A DNA stretch of 64,000 nt from Basidiobolus meristosporus CBS 931.73 (taxonomy: Eukaryota; Basidiobolomycota; Basidiobolomycetes; Basidiobolales; Basidiobolaceae). The stretch lies in the NCBI GenBank assembly GCA_002104905.1, contig MCFE01000290.1, positions 38,715 through 102,714 on the forward strand, written 5' to 3'. A program made the translations under genes and the position numbers. Shown here in pieces: positions 11,625 to 23,201 of this stretch (position 1 is its first letter; each line of letters starts with the position of its first letter). The notes beneath the pieces were generated by a model. That model was given only the letters and a program-made list of their open reading frames with translations. It searched no databases and was not told where the DNA came from.

Positions 11625-13414
11625 TTTGACTAGGAGTGCTAAGAAAAGCTGGATGATGTTGCAAGCCCGTCCAGCGGATATTTATAAGATTTCACCAACA
11701 TGGAATGGCATTTTAGATAAGGTACAAGCTTCGGTTTGTAGTACTCCAAGTGCACTGAAACCCAATTCCAATATATCCTATGGTCTTTATTAAGCAAATT
11801 GATTGACATTGCCAATTTCAACAATGTAGGTACCCTGCCCAAACAAAGAAGGCATATAATCTCTCGGATTAGCCTTGAATTGCGCGCCCACTCTCCTCGT
11901 AGTGGAAATCCATCGATAGTACCACTCCAAACGTTGCAAGGCCCAATTAATCTTGCCATTCGATATTATATCACTACAGGTACATTTCGACCGCTAGATC
12001 GAACCGGAATATCGAAAGGCGGTCACACTGAGACCTGGAAATCATGACTTTGGCCGCTATTCATCTTCGCCTAATTATTAAACGGCCACTCATATCAATT
12101 GTGGTTGCTCATGATCTGAATTGAATATGTGAGCCCTCAGACTTCATTGGCCACGGCCCACGCTGGCGCTCGACAAAACCATCTGCGAATCTATCTGAAA
12201 CATCCTATTCATAATGGTAGCCTAAGCGGGTCATCCATTAGAACCCGGATATGAGTCTGGATATTGTTAGGCATCCTCTTTATAGACGAATGTCTTAACT
12301 ATTTCTGTCGACATTGTGCCCCAATCGTATAATTTACCGTGGGCCATCCAGCATGGACCAAAACATTCCATGGAATCATGATAGCCTGTCGCATATGCCA
12401 TGCCATCTGTATAGGGATGGATTTTATTATACTGCGACGGAGCAGATGAGATCTCAATATTACAGATATGGAGTTGGCGTGCTATTATTGGGAGGATGCC
12501 GGGCGGTAGTTCACATCATTTACACTAGGAGCAGGGCTGATAATCAATCCCCCAGCACACCTTCCATCTCAAAGAAGCTTCGGTCAGGGTGCCAGCAAGG
12601 GCCCTGGACAGCCCGCCTCAAGGCGAAGCACCTGCTGGGTATGCACCGCCAGGGTTTCGCCGGCCCTGCCGTCCAAGCAGCTCGTATAAGACAGCCAGCC
12701 TCGTTGACTACTCTTTGGTATAGTGCAGCGCGGCTAGTGGGTGGCAGTAAGCCAACAAAGCGTTGCACTGGGAATACAGTTATCTCGATTGTTCCGATAA
12801 ACAACCGGATTACGAAGGATTACTAGCGCGCTAATTAATAGCAGCAATGTCTGACAGATGTTTGCCTCAGTGCATCGCTGGCCCTCAAATCATAGCACAG
12901 TGCAGAGTGCAACAATAACTTACAATTATGGTTGTGTAACTAATTAGATTAATGCTTCAATCATCTTTCCCTCATGTTCTAGCCAGAGTTAATCCATCTT
13001 GCTAATCAGATGGGGAAGGCTCTCCTGATATATTCGTGATATCGCCTCAATAGCACATGTGTTCACACGCCCTTGGAAAGTATTGAGCCCAATGTCATAC
13101 CGCACTTGATCTATACTACGATATATTCTAGACACCAAGTCTAACAATCGAGGCCAATCAGATGCTGTTCCAATTGTTTGCAGCCTGATGCAATTGTGCC
13201 TCTCGAGCATTAGAGATGCCCAGAAACACAAACTGATAGCAGTGGCCGACAAATATGGTGTATTATGAGGGCAATCCTCGCAGTGTTTATTTTAGTCACG
13301 TAGTATTCTACCAAAAACAAATATAAAACCTGATAACCTGTTGGGAACTATACAGTAGAGAAATAAATAAATAAATAATCAGCGGAGTAGATAGAAGCCT
13401 CGGCGATGTTGGGG
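11625..13414. other. intergenic, 1.8 kb, with one GC-rich island and one orphan ORF
   Basis: The GFA1 promoter lies at the left end. About 12,560-12,780 is visibly richer in G and C than its surroundings and open in several frames on both strands, without a recognisable product. On the minus strand 12,989-13,252 (TTG-initiated as listed, open a little further upstream to a C-E-D-C-P-H segment) encodes a helical 87-aa piece that could be a remnant of the C-terminal region of a fungal transcription factor, but I cannot establish that. A (TAAA)n-like microsatellite lies at about 13,359-13,377. Confidence 0.4.
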
Positions 13415-13925
13415 CTATTCGATTGAGATGTCAGCACAGTTTACATAGGTTTCGCCGGTGAGTTCGGCGTACCAGAGAAAGCGAAGGGCACACTGCTCAC
13501 AAGTGACACCTTCAGGGAGCTGAACCGATGTCTGGAACTCGCCGGAGACGTCGGCGCAATCCCAGCTTGCTAGTGTATCGAAATTCGAATCGAGATGGGT
13601 AGCCAGATCTATTTGGCAAGGCCCGCGATGAGCAGCACCAATTTCCCAGCCAATGGTTATCATCTCTCCCGAGGAATAGCGAGCGGTTGTAGGGCCAGGT
13701 GGGTTTCCTCCGCAGGGCATATGGCTATTGGGGCCACGGGTGAGGGAAAGGCCGACATTTCGATCTCCCGGTGGAATTCGGACCTCAGGAACTGTCTGAT
13801 AAATTCAAGGTTATGATTGACGTGCTATGTATTAGTTGAGTAAACCAGCCTACCATGTGCCCATGGGCCATAACATTAGCAACAGCGAAGGCTAGCGACA
13901 GAGTGATTTTGAACATGGATTTCAT
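13415..13925 (-). CDS. small secreted LPMO-like copper protein
   Basis: Exon 1 (13925-13854) encodes a 20-residue signal peptide (MKSMFKITLSLAFAVANVMA) followed by H-G-H-M. After a 58-nt GT-AG intron (13796-13853), exon 2 (13795-13415) gives the rest, 150 aa in total. Cleavage before His21 would expose an N-terminal His, as in the histidine brace of lytic polysaccharide monooxygenases. The second brace His fits His80 in A-A-H-R-G-P-C, and the axial Tyr fits Y141 in T-Y-V-N-C-A-D-I-S-I. The M-P-C-G-G-N-P-P-G-P block and C-E-Q-C-A-L-R-F-L-W are typical of LPMO-type folds (AA10/AA15-like). At 130 mature residues it is short for the class, so a non-catalytic copper-binding relative is possible. 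No carbohydrate-binding module or GPI tail. Divergent from RPL35. Confidence 0.8.
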
Positions 13926-14608
13926 TGTTGAAACGATTATGAGCTGATTCAACTGTAACTACAACGCACGGGTATATATACTGATCCACCAAGACACGAG
14001 AATCTCCTGCTGAGCATTTCATCCTCCGATTGCATATCACCGACGGCGAATGCCAAGGAACGGTTAGACATGCATCCACAAATGGCTCAGAGGGTCGCCA
14101 TGTTAATCAGTAGCATCATCAAGGCAATGATACTGCTTTTGAAAAATCCCTTGAGCTCTAATCCTGTATTGATGTGTATTCTGTGTAAAATACCGAGCAG
14201 AATATAACCCGTTGAAGCAGATCTAGTGCATCGGTGCATTTACTCGGCAGAGGGATTGCTGCTTTGGGTAGTCAAGTATCTGAACTTGAAGAGTTCATAC
14301 ATCCTCACAAAACCCCCGCCCGCCCTCCAGTTTCTGGGGCTACGTGCCGATGATTTCGAGGCACCATAGCAAGCAAGCTTGCAATACTTCAACAGCCTGT
14401 TCAAGCATTAGGATTGGTTATATATGTGTCAAAAATCCTATAGGTCCCGAGCAAGATCTACCAGGAAATTTTATTAGCTCCATGAGAACCATTGGTGCTA
14501 TTGTGTACTTTAGCCCAATAAAGTGTGTACCTCGATGGATGATTTCCTTCTCTCACCCGAAGTCCTCCGTCACGCATCAGTTGGACTTTGTATTCCATTC
14601 ATCTAAAA
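13926..14608. other. shared divergent promoter region (LPMO-like gene / RPL35)
   Basis: This gap of about 680 bp separates two divergent genes. A C-rich tract (about 14,310-14,335, aacccccgcccgccctcc) some 280 bp upstream of the RPL35 start could bind a regulator of ribosomal protein genes, but this is only a compositional observation. A 103-aa plus ORF (14,344-14,655) has no motif. Confidence 0.4.
13973..13980 (-). promoter_or_regulatory. TATA box of the LPMO-like gene
   Basis: A TATATATA run about 50 bp upstream of the start codon, in the minus-strand direction, is the best core-promoter candidate in this gap. Confidence 0.5.
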
Positions 14609-15135
14609 ATGGTCGGTATCAAGTGGATAGTGCATCTATACCTCAACTAAAATGACCGAGAAATTGATTAACAACAGCACCCAGCTAACTCGCCCTCTCG
14701 ACTAGGCTAAAGTTAAGGCACACGAACTTCGCAACCAATCCAAAGAGGAGCTTAAAAAGCAACTCGACGAGTTAAAGCAGGAGCTCTCTTCTTTGAGAGT
14801 TCAAAAGGTTGCTGGTGGCGCCGCCTCAAAGTTGACTCGCATGTAAGTGATTGGGATATGCCTGGCTCAGATTACTGTTCTCATCACCACTCTTCAGTAA
14901 CGCTGTCCGCAAGTCTATTGCTCGCGTACTTACCGTTATCACTCAAACCGAGCGCCAAAACATTCGCCTTCTGTACAAACAAGAGAACCGCAAGTACCTC
15001 CCTCTTGATCTTCGCTACAAGAAGACTCGTGCTATCCGTCGCCGCCTGACCAAGTTCGAGGCAACTCGCACCACCGTTAGACAGCATAAGAAGAGCATTC
15101 ACTTCCCTCAGAGAAAGTTCGCTGTCAAAGCTTAA
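14609..15135 (+). CDS. RPL35: 60S ribosomal protein L35 (uL29)
   Basis: Component of the large ribosomal subunit near the exit tunnel. Exon 2 (14706-14842) starts A-K-V-K-A-H-E-L-R and runs to K-L-T-R. After a 55-nt intron (14843-14897), exon 3 (14898-15135) continues [15 protein letters not shown] and ends [10 protein letters not shown]. No ATG precedes the A-K-V-K frame in exon 2, so the initiator must come from a tiny upstream exon. The best candidate is a bare ATG at 14609-14611 followed directly by a GT (gtcggt, a weak donor), with acceptor ctcgactag at 14705. In yeast RPL35 the intron also follows the start codon. This gives 125 aa, as expected. The exon 1 position is the uncertain part. 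An AATAAA lies at 15174-15179. Confidence 0.95.
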
Positions 15136-15414
15136 CCATTCTTGTTTTATGAATTTTGTACCAATTCCTGATCAATAAATAGTAAAATAACACACTAACC
15201 TATTCGTCACCTGTACTTAACTTCATACTAGAGATCAGAAATGGCACGAGATCCACTCAAAGCGGATGATTATTGTTTGGTCTGGGTTCCAAAATTACTT
15301 TGAAAACTCATGTTGTTCAGAACATATTTTAAAAATACGACGAATAATCATTCATCTTTGAATAACTTCTCCAGATTGCTCTTTTTCCTTGGATACTATT
15401 TAGCTACCTCATAG

Positions 15415-16257
15415 ATGTTGACGACTCCCGATGCACGAGAGCTTGAGTACAATTCTTTGGAGGTGATTGATCTTACTGAAATTCATGACAACATCCAACC
15501 GAACCCCATTACCCAGCAAGTCATATGCCTTTCTGAGAGAGCACCATACGCAGCTCGGGACTCCACTGACCGCACCCTCATAGTTTTAAGTGATGAAGAA
15601 GCTGAGACTACTAGTATTGCGACAGTCACCGAAAACAACCGGAGCACTACCAATAGAGCCGGTAGGTGTTTTTGCCTTGATTCCTCCTGATCTCCAACGT
15701 TAAGTATTTCTTTGATAAAAGGTGCTAACACTATAGCTCCCTTCAGAAATTATATGAACGCTCCTGTATTTGATTATGATTTTATACGGGATCTTCACAT
15801 GGACGAAGCAAGTAGCGAAGGCTCTGTCTATTTCCCTAGCAGTGAATCGGACTTGGATCCGGAAGACGGTGACCTGCAGCCCTCTGAGTTCAATGGGTTC
15901 CCGGAGACCAATACTTCTCTGGTAACCGAAGGGGCCGCTCTTCCCGAACCGTTTTCAGATGGAAAACCCACGGAAGGTGGAGAGAACAATATGGGCATTA
16001 AGTGCTCCATTTGCCTGGACAATCCTCAAAAACTGACCACCACAATTTGTGGTCATTTATTCTGTGATGAGTGTATCCACAGGTCTATCAAAACACCAAG
16101 CAAAGCATGCCCTGTATGCCGAAAGCCATTAACTCTGAAGAAGATGAGGATCTTGCAACTTCGTGTCCTGCCGACTGCCAAAGGTCAATTATCAAGAAGA
16201 AAACGGAGCACTTCCGAAGAAAGCGAAAGCAAAAAGAGAATGAAATCTGCTAGTTGA
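15415..16257 (+). CDS. RING-finger protein with SUMO-interacting motifs, candidate SUMO-targeted ubiquitin ligase (Slx8/RNF4-like)
   Basis: Exons 15415-15661 and 15722-16257, joined across a 60-nt GT-AG intron (15662-15721), give 260 aa. The C-terminal third holds a C3HC4 RING (about 175-220): C-S-I-C-L-D-N, then I-C-G-H-L-F-C-D-E-C-I-H and C-P-V-C-R-K-P-L-T. It is followed by a basic Lys/Arg-rich tail likely to be a nuclear signal. The N-terminus carries hydrophobic clusters beside acidic or Ser residues that fit SUMO-interacting motifs: V-I-D-L-T (17-21), V-I-C-L-S (36-40) and I-V-L-S-D-E-E (56-62). Tandem N-terminal SIMs plus a C-terminal RING is the layout of RNF4/Slx8-type ligases, which ubiquitinate polySUMO-modified nuclear proteins. 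The STUbL role is inferred from this layout. Confidence 0.82.
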
Positions 16258-17884
16258 CTTTCCCGATTGGCATATAGAGTAATTTTTACTAGCATTCACT
16301 AGATTAGTTGCTTCGGCCACTGTATATAATCCTGGGCTCTCAGTCAACGTCTATTCCCAAAAAACCTTCACAATTCTCTTGTCCTCTACAAGCTCTGTAT
16401 ATTATGACACACTTTCCTGGGAAGTAGATTAATCCTCATTAAACACACTCATCACCGATAACCCTGTCTGAACCCATCTCCCTTCCTAACCGCTCTTTCA
16501 AGTTATTCTGTATCGGTTGGTTATATTTTGCCAAATAAACCAAACACTGATAACTATGGTCTAGCATTCAAAGAGGGTATGGGTGTTTCTGTCGACGGTT
16601 CAGATAGGGAAACCAGAGAGGAAGGTTAAGCAAGGATACTACCAGGTAGTATACATATGACCGACAAGGACTGAATACTCTTCGTATGAAATGGCAAATA
16701 TTTAGAACCACGAAGGAATGGGTAAGGTGCAGATGCTAAATAGTAGTGTTGTGTTGACACTAGATCCGTAAGTGGCTTAAATGAATGGAATCTGGTAAAC
16801 TTTATATCTATAAAATGGCCTGGCTTTTGATCCTTGATCTTCTGTACCAAGCCCACCTTTAAGGACTTGTAGTTAGATCGTCTATTTGATCAACAGGATA
16901 CTTCGGTCGCACTGACAATTACTAACATCTCATTTGCCTAGCATTCAGATATAGTCTAATAATTTTCGCCATACCAATTCAATATTCTAAGTATGTTGAA
17001 GATGCTCAGTGCTAGCATCTTCCGCCAGAGAATAGATGTTCTCTATCGAACAAGGATACACTAATCTGCGCAACTTATTCACGTGCTCAGCCAGGCTAAG
17101 CGATATATAAACTAGTCTGATACAGAGTAGATCAGAGCACTACTGTGGGCCTGTCTGACAGGGCTTAACGCTCCAGGGGTAAACATGGATTGTATCACTT
17201 AAAGTTAGGCCATTACTCCACTGAAAGATCTATAACGTTCCAAAACCAACCTCAGGATCCCATTGAGAGAAAACTGCAGTGAAAATATCCTAGCGATCAT
17301 TCCTTCATTTGGACAACTGATAATTACCAGCGAATGAGACCGCTACTTAATCGCTTTCCTCTAAATTAGGTGATACATAATTTCATCATTCGAGCCGTGA
17401 TTGGCTTTTCTCCATATATACATGTACATATTTCGAAGTTCACAGAAATAATGAAGTCCCAGTATATCATTCATGTTGGTGTCTGAATATCGCCAGTTTA
17501 CCTTTTGCAATAGCAATATATTACCTATCCAGCCTTAATGTGTAGCTTTAAACCCATTAATATCTACTGTGTGCAAACCAGTTGTATTGAGGTTGGGTCC
17601 TAATCTTTAATTATTTTCATCCCATATCTTGAGCTTTTTTGCATTTTTCAGCTTGGTAGTTCTTTGTTCTTTCTTGTTGCCTGTAGACCAAATACCCATT
17701 CTCGTATCTAATTTTTATCGCTGGAGAGTACTATCAATTCTCGAGACTCGCCTCTTGGAGGTCCTTGGCTAACTCATATCTAGACGCTTTAACATACTGG
17801 GTCCGTTATCCCTGATCATTCACTTGGTGAAGTATGTCAATGTAAACTATTCGTAGGATAGTAACATTCGCAGCAAATACTACG
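16258..17884. other. intergenic, 1.6 kb, AT-rich
   Basis: No ORF above chance, no RNA gene and no repeat recognised. It holds the 3' flank of the RING gene and the promoter of the LTE1-like gene. Confidence 0.45.
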
Positions 17885-20800
17885 ATGAATGGCCAATACA
17901 ACAATCGATATAGCTGCCCAGTATTCAATAAGGAGCTCAAACAAGAGTTAAGAGAGGATCTGCCAAGCAAAGCAGGTGTAGAATGCGCCTCTACCGTTAG
18001 TGTAAGCGGTTTCTCAACTCCAGAGCAATCCAGAACGGCAGCCTCGACTTCAGAACAACCTTCATTCCCCACCAATCTACCATATCCACCTGATACTCGA
18101 CCACCAAACCTATTGCTGGTAAAGCCTCACAAGCGCAAAGAACGCTCCCTCGTACTCAACCGGGCCCACCAAAATCAAAGCAAGAAGGAGAATACATTTT
18201 CACTCCGGCGTGAAGGAATGTACTCATCTTCAGATTCAGAGATGGAGAGCCAGCCAGTGCAATCCCCCATCTCGCCCTCACCATGCGTGAATCCCAAAAG
18301 GAACAAGATACTACGAAATCGGCCTCGACCTATCCCGCTCACCATCACAACCACAACCAGAAGTTTCTCTGACGCGCCAAAATCGGGAACGTTCGCTAAA
18401 CGCTGGCGAAAAGATGTTCAATCACCGCCTGGAACCCCAACAAAGCGGAATTTTGCCGTCAGGTATGTTCAATGGGAGCACCGACAGCTGTGTATGATTA
18501 TCAACCAAAGTAGCTGATGTTTTTTGCCATATTTCAAGGAGTCCAAGAGCCAAGCTCAAACTCACTCCCAAAAGCAGCATGACCCACTCAAGCCAGCCCA
18601 AAAAATCCCATTATCCCCCGAATTCCCCAGTCACCAGTACCTTCAGTTACGATGCAACCCCTACTCCTCAGCATGTACGACGCCGACATAATTCCATGGT
18701 GATGCCACATACAAAGGAGTATGAGAGATTGGCGAACCTGTTTGGATGGCGAGGGGAGGAGATCAAACAAAGCAAATGGGAATTCATCAGTTCACCGGCG
18801 TACGATGATCAAGAGGCCAGGGCAAAGCTACGAGTGGTGAATCCGTGGCGTAAGCCCTCCAAAAGGTAAGCAATCAATCATCTTCAACTGCACCAACCCG
18901 GGGTTAATCGGGCTCTATTTACTAGCTCGCTGAAGGAAAGAATATTCATCCCAAGCAGCGGGCATGAGATTGATGATGATGATGATCAATCAGAGCGAAA
19001 AATATCGATATCGTTCACTCAATTCGATAGGATTCCCCAAAGGTTCGACGTGGCATCTCCGCGATCTGCCACATCTACCATCAGACACCTGTGCCGACTA
19101 TCATTTGGTGAGGATGATCTGGATCCCACCATCTTCGATTCCATTATGTCTGGTAATGGCCCTGCGTTGATCGTATGGTCGGAGGAGAGCCCGCCCTCAG
19201 CACCGCCAAGCAAGAAAGCACTTAGGCGCCGATTTAGCTCTGGAAATAAATCGCACGGATTACTGGCGCCCCTCGATGTGCGCAAAACAATCATGTTTGC
19301 CACCATTGAAAAGCTGATCGAAAGCATGACCATCGATATCGACTACAGCCTTTTGACCGACTTCTTCTTGACCTACCGTTCGTTCGCCTCACCCCTGAAG
19401 CTCTGCCGTTTGCTCATTCTGAGATATCAGTGGGCGTTGCTTGATGACACCCAAGACAGATGGGTGGTACGCATCCGATTGTTCGTGGTACTGCGGCACT
19501 GGGTAGTGAACTATTTTTCCTTGGATTTTCTCCCATCCAGGGAGTTGCGCGAGACGCTGGCCAAGTATCTGCTAAGCCTGACCACCTCATCCCCGGTATT
19601 GCGCTCACCAAGGGATCAGCGGGTTGTATTCAGTTTGCTTAGAATCATGCGCAGCCTGACAATCTATTATCGCTATGGGGTGCCGCCAGCTGACGAAGGC
19701 AGCGTGACATTCGTTGCCGAAGGGATCGAGGAGGCTCGTGATGAATTCTGGGGGGTTCAGATCCCGGAAGAGGAGGAGCTGGTGATTCAGGTAGAGCCTG
19801 ATTCATCCAACAAGGATTCTCAGAACACGTGCCAGGCCGAGAATTTGAAGCCAAGAAAAACCGACGACTCGATGCTGAGCGAGGCGCACACAAGAGAGGA
19901 CGGAAGCCCCTTGCTTCGATTCGTGTTGCTCTCGCAACAAAAGCAAAACGAGGTCGAGACCGACAAATCGAGGAAGTTGATGATCAAGCGGTTCTCCTCT
20001 GCTAGCCTAAACAAAATGCGTTCCGCTTTGAAGGGGAGCACGAAGCTGGGCAAGGATGCCGCTGTTGTCACCCCCCAGAAGGAAAACAGGCCGGGGCCAT
20101 TTTCGTACGACGATTTGAAGTTCTCCACCACACCAGCAGGCAACCACACACCGGAGCGTACGTCACCACATTCCCGCGACGACACTGCCCGGAAATTCAA
20201 CATCAACTTTCTCTCTACGCTTCGACGTCGTAAAAATCGCAGCTCCACGAGTTCTGCATCAACACCTGACTTATCTACAGCCGTCTCACTTAATTCTTCG
20301 GCCAACTCGACCCCTTACTCGTCCCTCTCTGCCTCTACTGTGCAGTCCAGAATATCTGTGGAGTCGCTGTTTGAGTACTTGCCGGTCGGGAATTCCTACG
20401 AATCCCTTGGACAGGTCCAAAATGGCTCAGAGAGCTACAAAATGCATCATGACAACAGTGATGGCGCATCAGTGATCGTTCACAATTTCGAGAGCGGATG
20501 CCAATCCACACCCGAGAGACGCTCCGCAGAGTCCACAAATGCCAACGTGCCGCGACAAAAATGCCAATCTGCGCCACCCACTGCTACACAGCTTCCACCG
20601 CCGTTGCCGAAAGATACGCGATCCAAGAAGAGAGTCTCCCTGCCTCCGAAAGGGAGCTCGCATACCGTGGAGCCCAAGCCGGAGAAGCTTACTATACGAA
20701 GATCTGTTTCCTCTTACATTTCCAGGAACAAAACCACTTCGTCAGCCAAGCTGCACACCTATCCAAAAGCGAACCCATCCTCAGCGGATGTGACGAGAGC

Positions 20801-22212
20801 CTTTGTCACGAACACAATAGGTAAGTTCACTCGTGTACGACGTGCCGTCCACGAGAACTTCAAGCACAAGAAGGAGGATGATACGGATTCGGAAGAGGTC
20901 GAATGTGCAGGCTGCGACTACTGTCGTGAATACACCCCATTTCCAAACTCTGCCCAGACATCGCCACAGATGGCATCGAATGTCAGCGAACACCCAGAAG
21001 TCACTCCAGGCTGCCAGTCCTCCCCCGGGGAATATTCACTAGGTCATTCCTACATGTCAAACAACAGCTCCTTTGGTTCGCCGAACTCTGGCGACGAGGT
21101 TGATTATGGTCATACCATAGATCCCACGTCTACCCCAGGCATGACCCATGGCTTGAGTGGCAATGCAAGGGTGGCGGTTGGTGCCCATTCGACTTCTCCA
21201 AAGAATGCTGCAAGCCACACGGGGCATCACGCGCTGCCGAAGCGACAACCAAAGTCGTTTATCTTAAAATACAGATCGGAAGTTCTCGCCCAGCATTTCA
21301 CTATTATTGAGCGGGACGTGTTTCATGGCGTTGTCTGGGAGGAGTTGATCAAATGGACCAAGAACGCTGGCCAAGACAAATCCATCCGTGGGATCCAAAA
21401 CTTGATCGAGCGCTTTAACCAGGTTAGTTCTTTCTCGCGCTAAACAACCATCCTTCTGGTGCTCAGTCCATCTTTGTCCTTGTAGACCTGCCAATGGGTT
21501 GTCTCGGAAATCGTGTCAACCAAGGATATCTCCGTCAGGGTCAAGGTGATTGAAAAGTTCATCCGAGTTGCCTTGGTGGGTTCAGTTAGTGCGAACTGTT
21601 CTCTCCAACTATCATGCTAACCACGCTTTCATCGGCTAGAAATGTTACCAGTATCGAAATTTCGCCACTGTTACGCAACTGACGCTAGGCCTTCAGAATC
21701 CAGTAGTGGATCGCCTGCACAAGACTTGGTCCCGTGTGGGTCTTTACGAGCTGCGGCTGCTTGCAGACCTGGAGAGGTTCACTCAGCCATTCAAGAACTG
21801 GAAGAATATCCGTGAGGCCATGGACATCATAAGTGAAGATTGGGGTGGGGACGGCGGTGAGGAGCCTGCGCTTGGTCCAGAGTCATCATCCAGCTCGGTG
21901 ATAGGGGGCTGTATACCATTTCTTGGCCTATTTCTATCCGATTTAGTTTACAATTCCGAGCTACCATCCACCGTGGAGCCTGAATACACCGACCAGGAAA
22001 GTGCCCAAGAGTACCAGAATGCAGAGATTCAGCTGATCAATTTCCACAAGTTTCGCACCTGTGCCAAGATCATCAAAAGAGTTCTTGCTTTTCAGACGCT
22101 GGCTCAGAAGTATCATTTTCAGCCAGAGGTTGCTATATACTCGAAGTGCCTAAACCTCCACTGTCTGGATAATGTCACTGTCCGTGTACTAAGCTCCGAA
22201 TGCGAGCCTTAG
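17885..22212 (+). CDS. LTE1: Ras-family guanine nucleotide exchange factor, LTE1-like
   Basis: Five exons, 17885-18462, 18539-18865, 18926-21422, 21486-21575 and 21640-22212, with introns of 76, 60, 63 and 64 nt, give 1354 aa in one frame. A Ser/Pro-rich N-terminal region with a R-R-R-H-N-S-M block precedes a RasGEF_N domain (about 380-520; L-T-D-F-F-L-T-Y-R-S-F). A disordered, Ser/Thr-rich linker of about 550 aa follows. The catalytic RasGEF domain (about 1075-1350) begins F-I-L-K-Y-R-S-E-V-L-A-Q, contains the K-C-Y-Q-Y-R-N-F-A-T-V and T-W-S-R-V helices and the C-I-P-F-L-G-L-F-L-S-D-L motif. RasGEF_N and RasGEF separated by a very long linker in a protein of this size is the layout of fungal Lte1, a mitotic-exit and polarity regulator. 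Cdc25- or Bud5-type GEFs are alternatives but differ in layout. The linker is likely a phosphorylation target. Confidence 0.85.
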
Positions 22213-23201
22213 ATCTATTTCAACCACGGTAGGGTTGTTCGAGGTATCCCGTAGCTATCTAGCTCCTCAGTTTAGACGCTGCAGTCAGAAGGCTTTTCCA
22301 CTTCAACTTAATCCGCCCTTGTTGTCCCAATTCGCTGTAGAATGTTGAGTCGTTATTTCATACGCCGTGTAATATAGTGCCTTTTCCAAATCTAATAATC
22401 CCAAGGGTTTCCAATGTAATCCTTAGGTCACTACTAATGATGAGTATGGGTGCCGATCTCATTGTGCATCTCGTGGCACATGCCGTAGCCTTGCTGGCGG
22501 CTCGAGTCCGATGGGATAGGTATCTCTAGAAATAAAATTAGATCACTACTCTACGCAAATCGCTTTGAATATGTGATGATGGAATACCAGATATTATGGA
22601 GATCTCATCATAGAAAATAGAGTTGGTGTTCGTATGGTATCTAGGTCAAACAGACAACATTGCGTTGTTTCAGCCAACTTGTTGTCAGGGAGTTTGATGA
22701 GAGGTTGAGTCTTTAGCGTGCGCCCAACTGGTCAGCGTGAATATATTAACTAGCCCTAAGATTGGTCCAACTTTGGTATCTTGCTTAGAGAGTAAGCTGA
22801 GAGCAAGTACTAGTTAGGTCATGGATCACCTGATATGGCCCATTTGCTCTTTATGCACGTGTCTGAGCCTGGATTGACTGCTTTTACCCAGCACTCACTG
22901 ATACTTCTTTGATCACTTGTTGATGCTTCTCTGATTCAGATTCGATGGCGTTTCTCGGGTAACCGCTCTTTACGACAGCAGTTACAAAACATACCGGTTG
23001 TTGATAATGGCATGGCTGAGCCCTTCGAAATCGGGCCAATAGTCGATGCGGTGAATATGAAGGGCCATCCATTTTCACAGCTGGCATCCATAGCATACTA
23101 AATACTTTGCTAGCAGCTTGAGGATCTGCCAAGATATAAAGGTGGCGAATCTATTCGCATCTTATATCATTGTATCCAGCCCTCAGATCCTTAACAACAA
23201 C
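22213..23201. other. intergenic, 1 kb
   Basis: Between the LTE1-like and GPI-type genes, both plus strand. The minus ORF at 22,884-23,132 has no motif. Promoter elements of the downstream gene lie at the right end. Confidence 0.45.
23135..23140 (+). promoter_or_regulatory. TATA box of the GPI-type protein gene
   Basis: TATAAA 62 bp upstream of the ATG at 23202. It argues for that ATG rather than the earlier non-ATG opening of the frame at 23118. Confidence 0.5.

Noticed and set aside
12314-12826. 170-aa plus ORF
   Set aside because: Composition changes abruptly in the middle, there is no domain, and the opposite strand is equally open; probably non-coding.
23118-23201. N-terminal extension of the GPI-type protein
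   Set aside because: Opens on a non-ATG codon upstream of the TATAAA at 23,135; the ATG at 23,202 gives a proper signal peptide.
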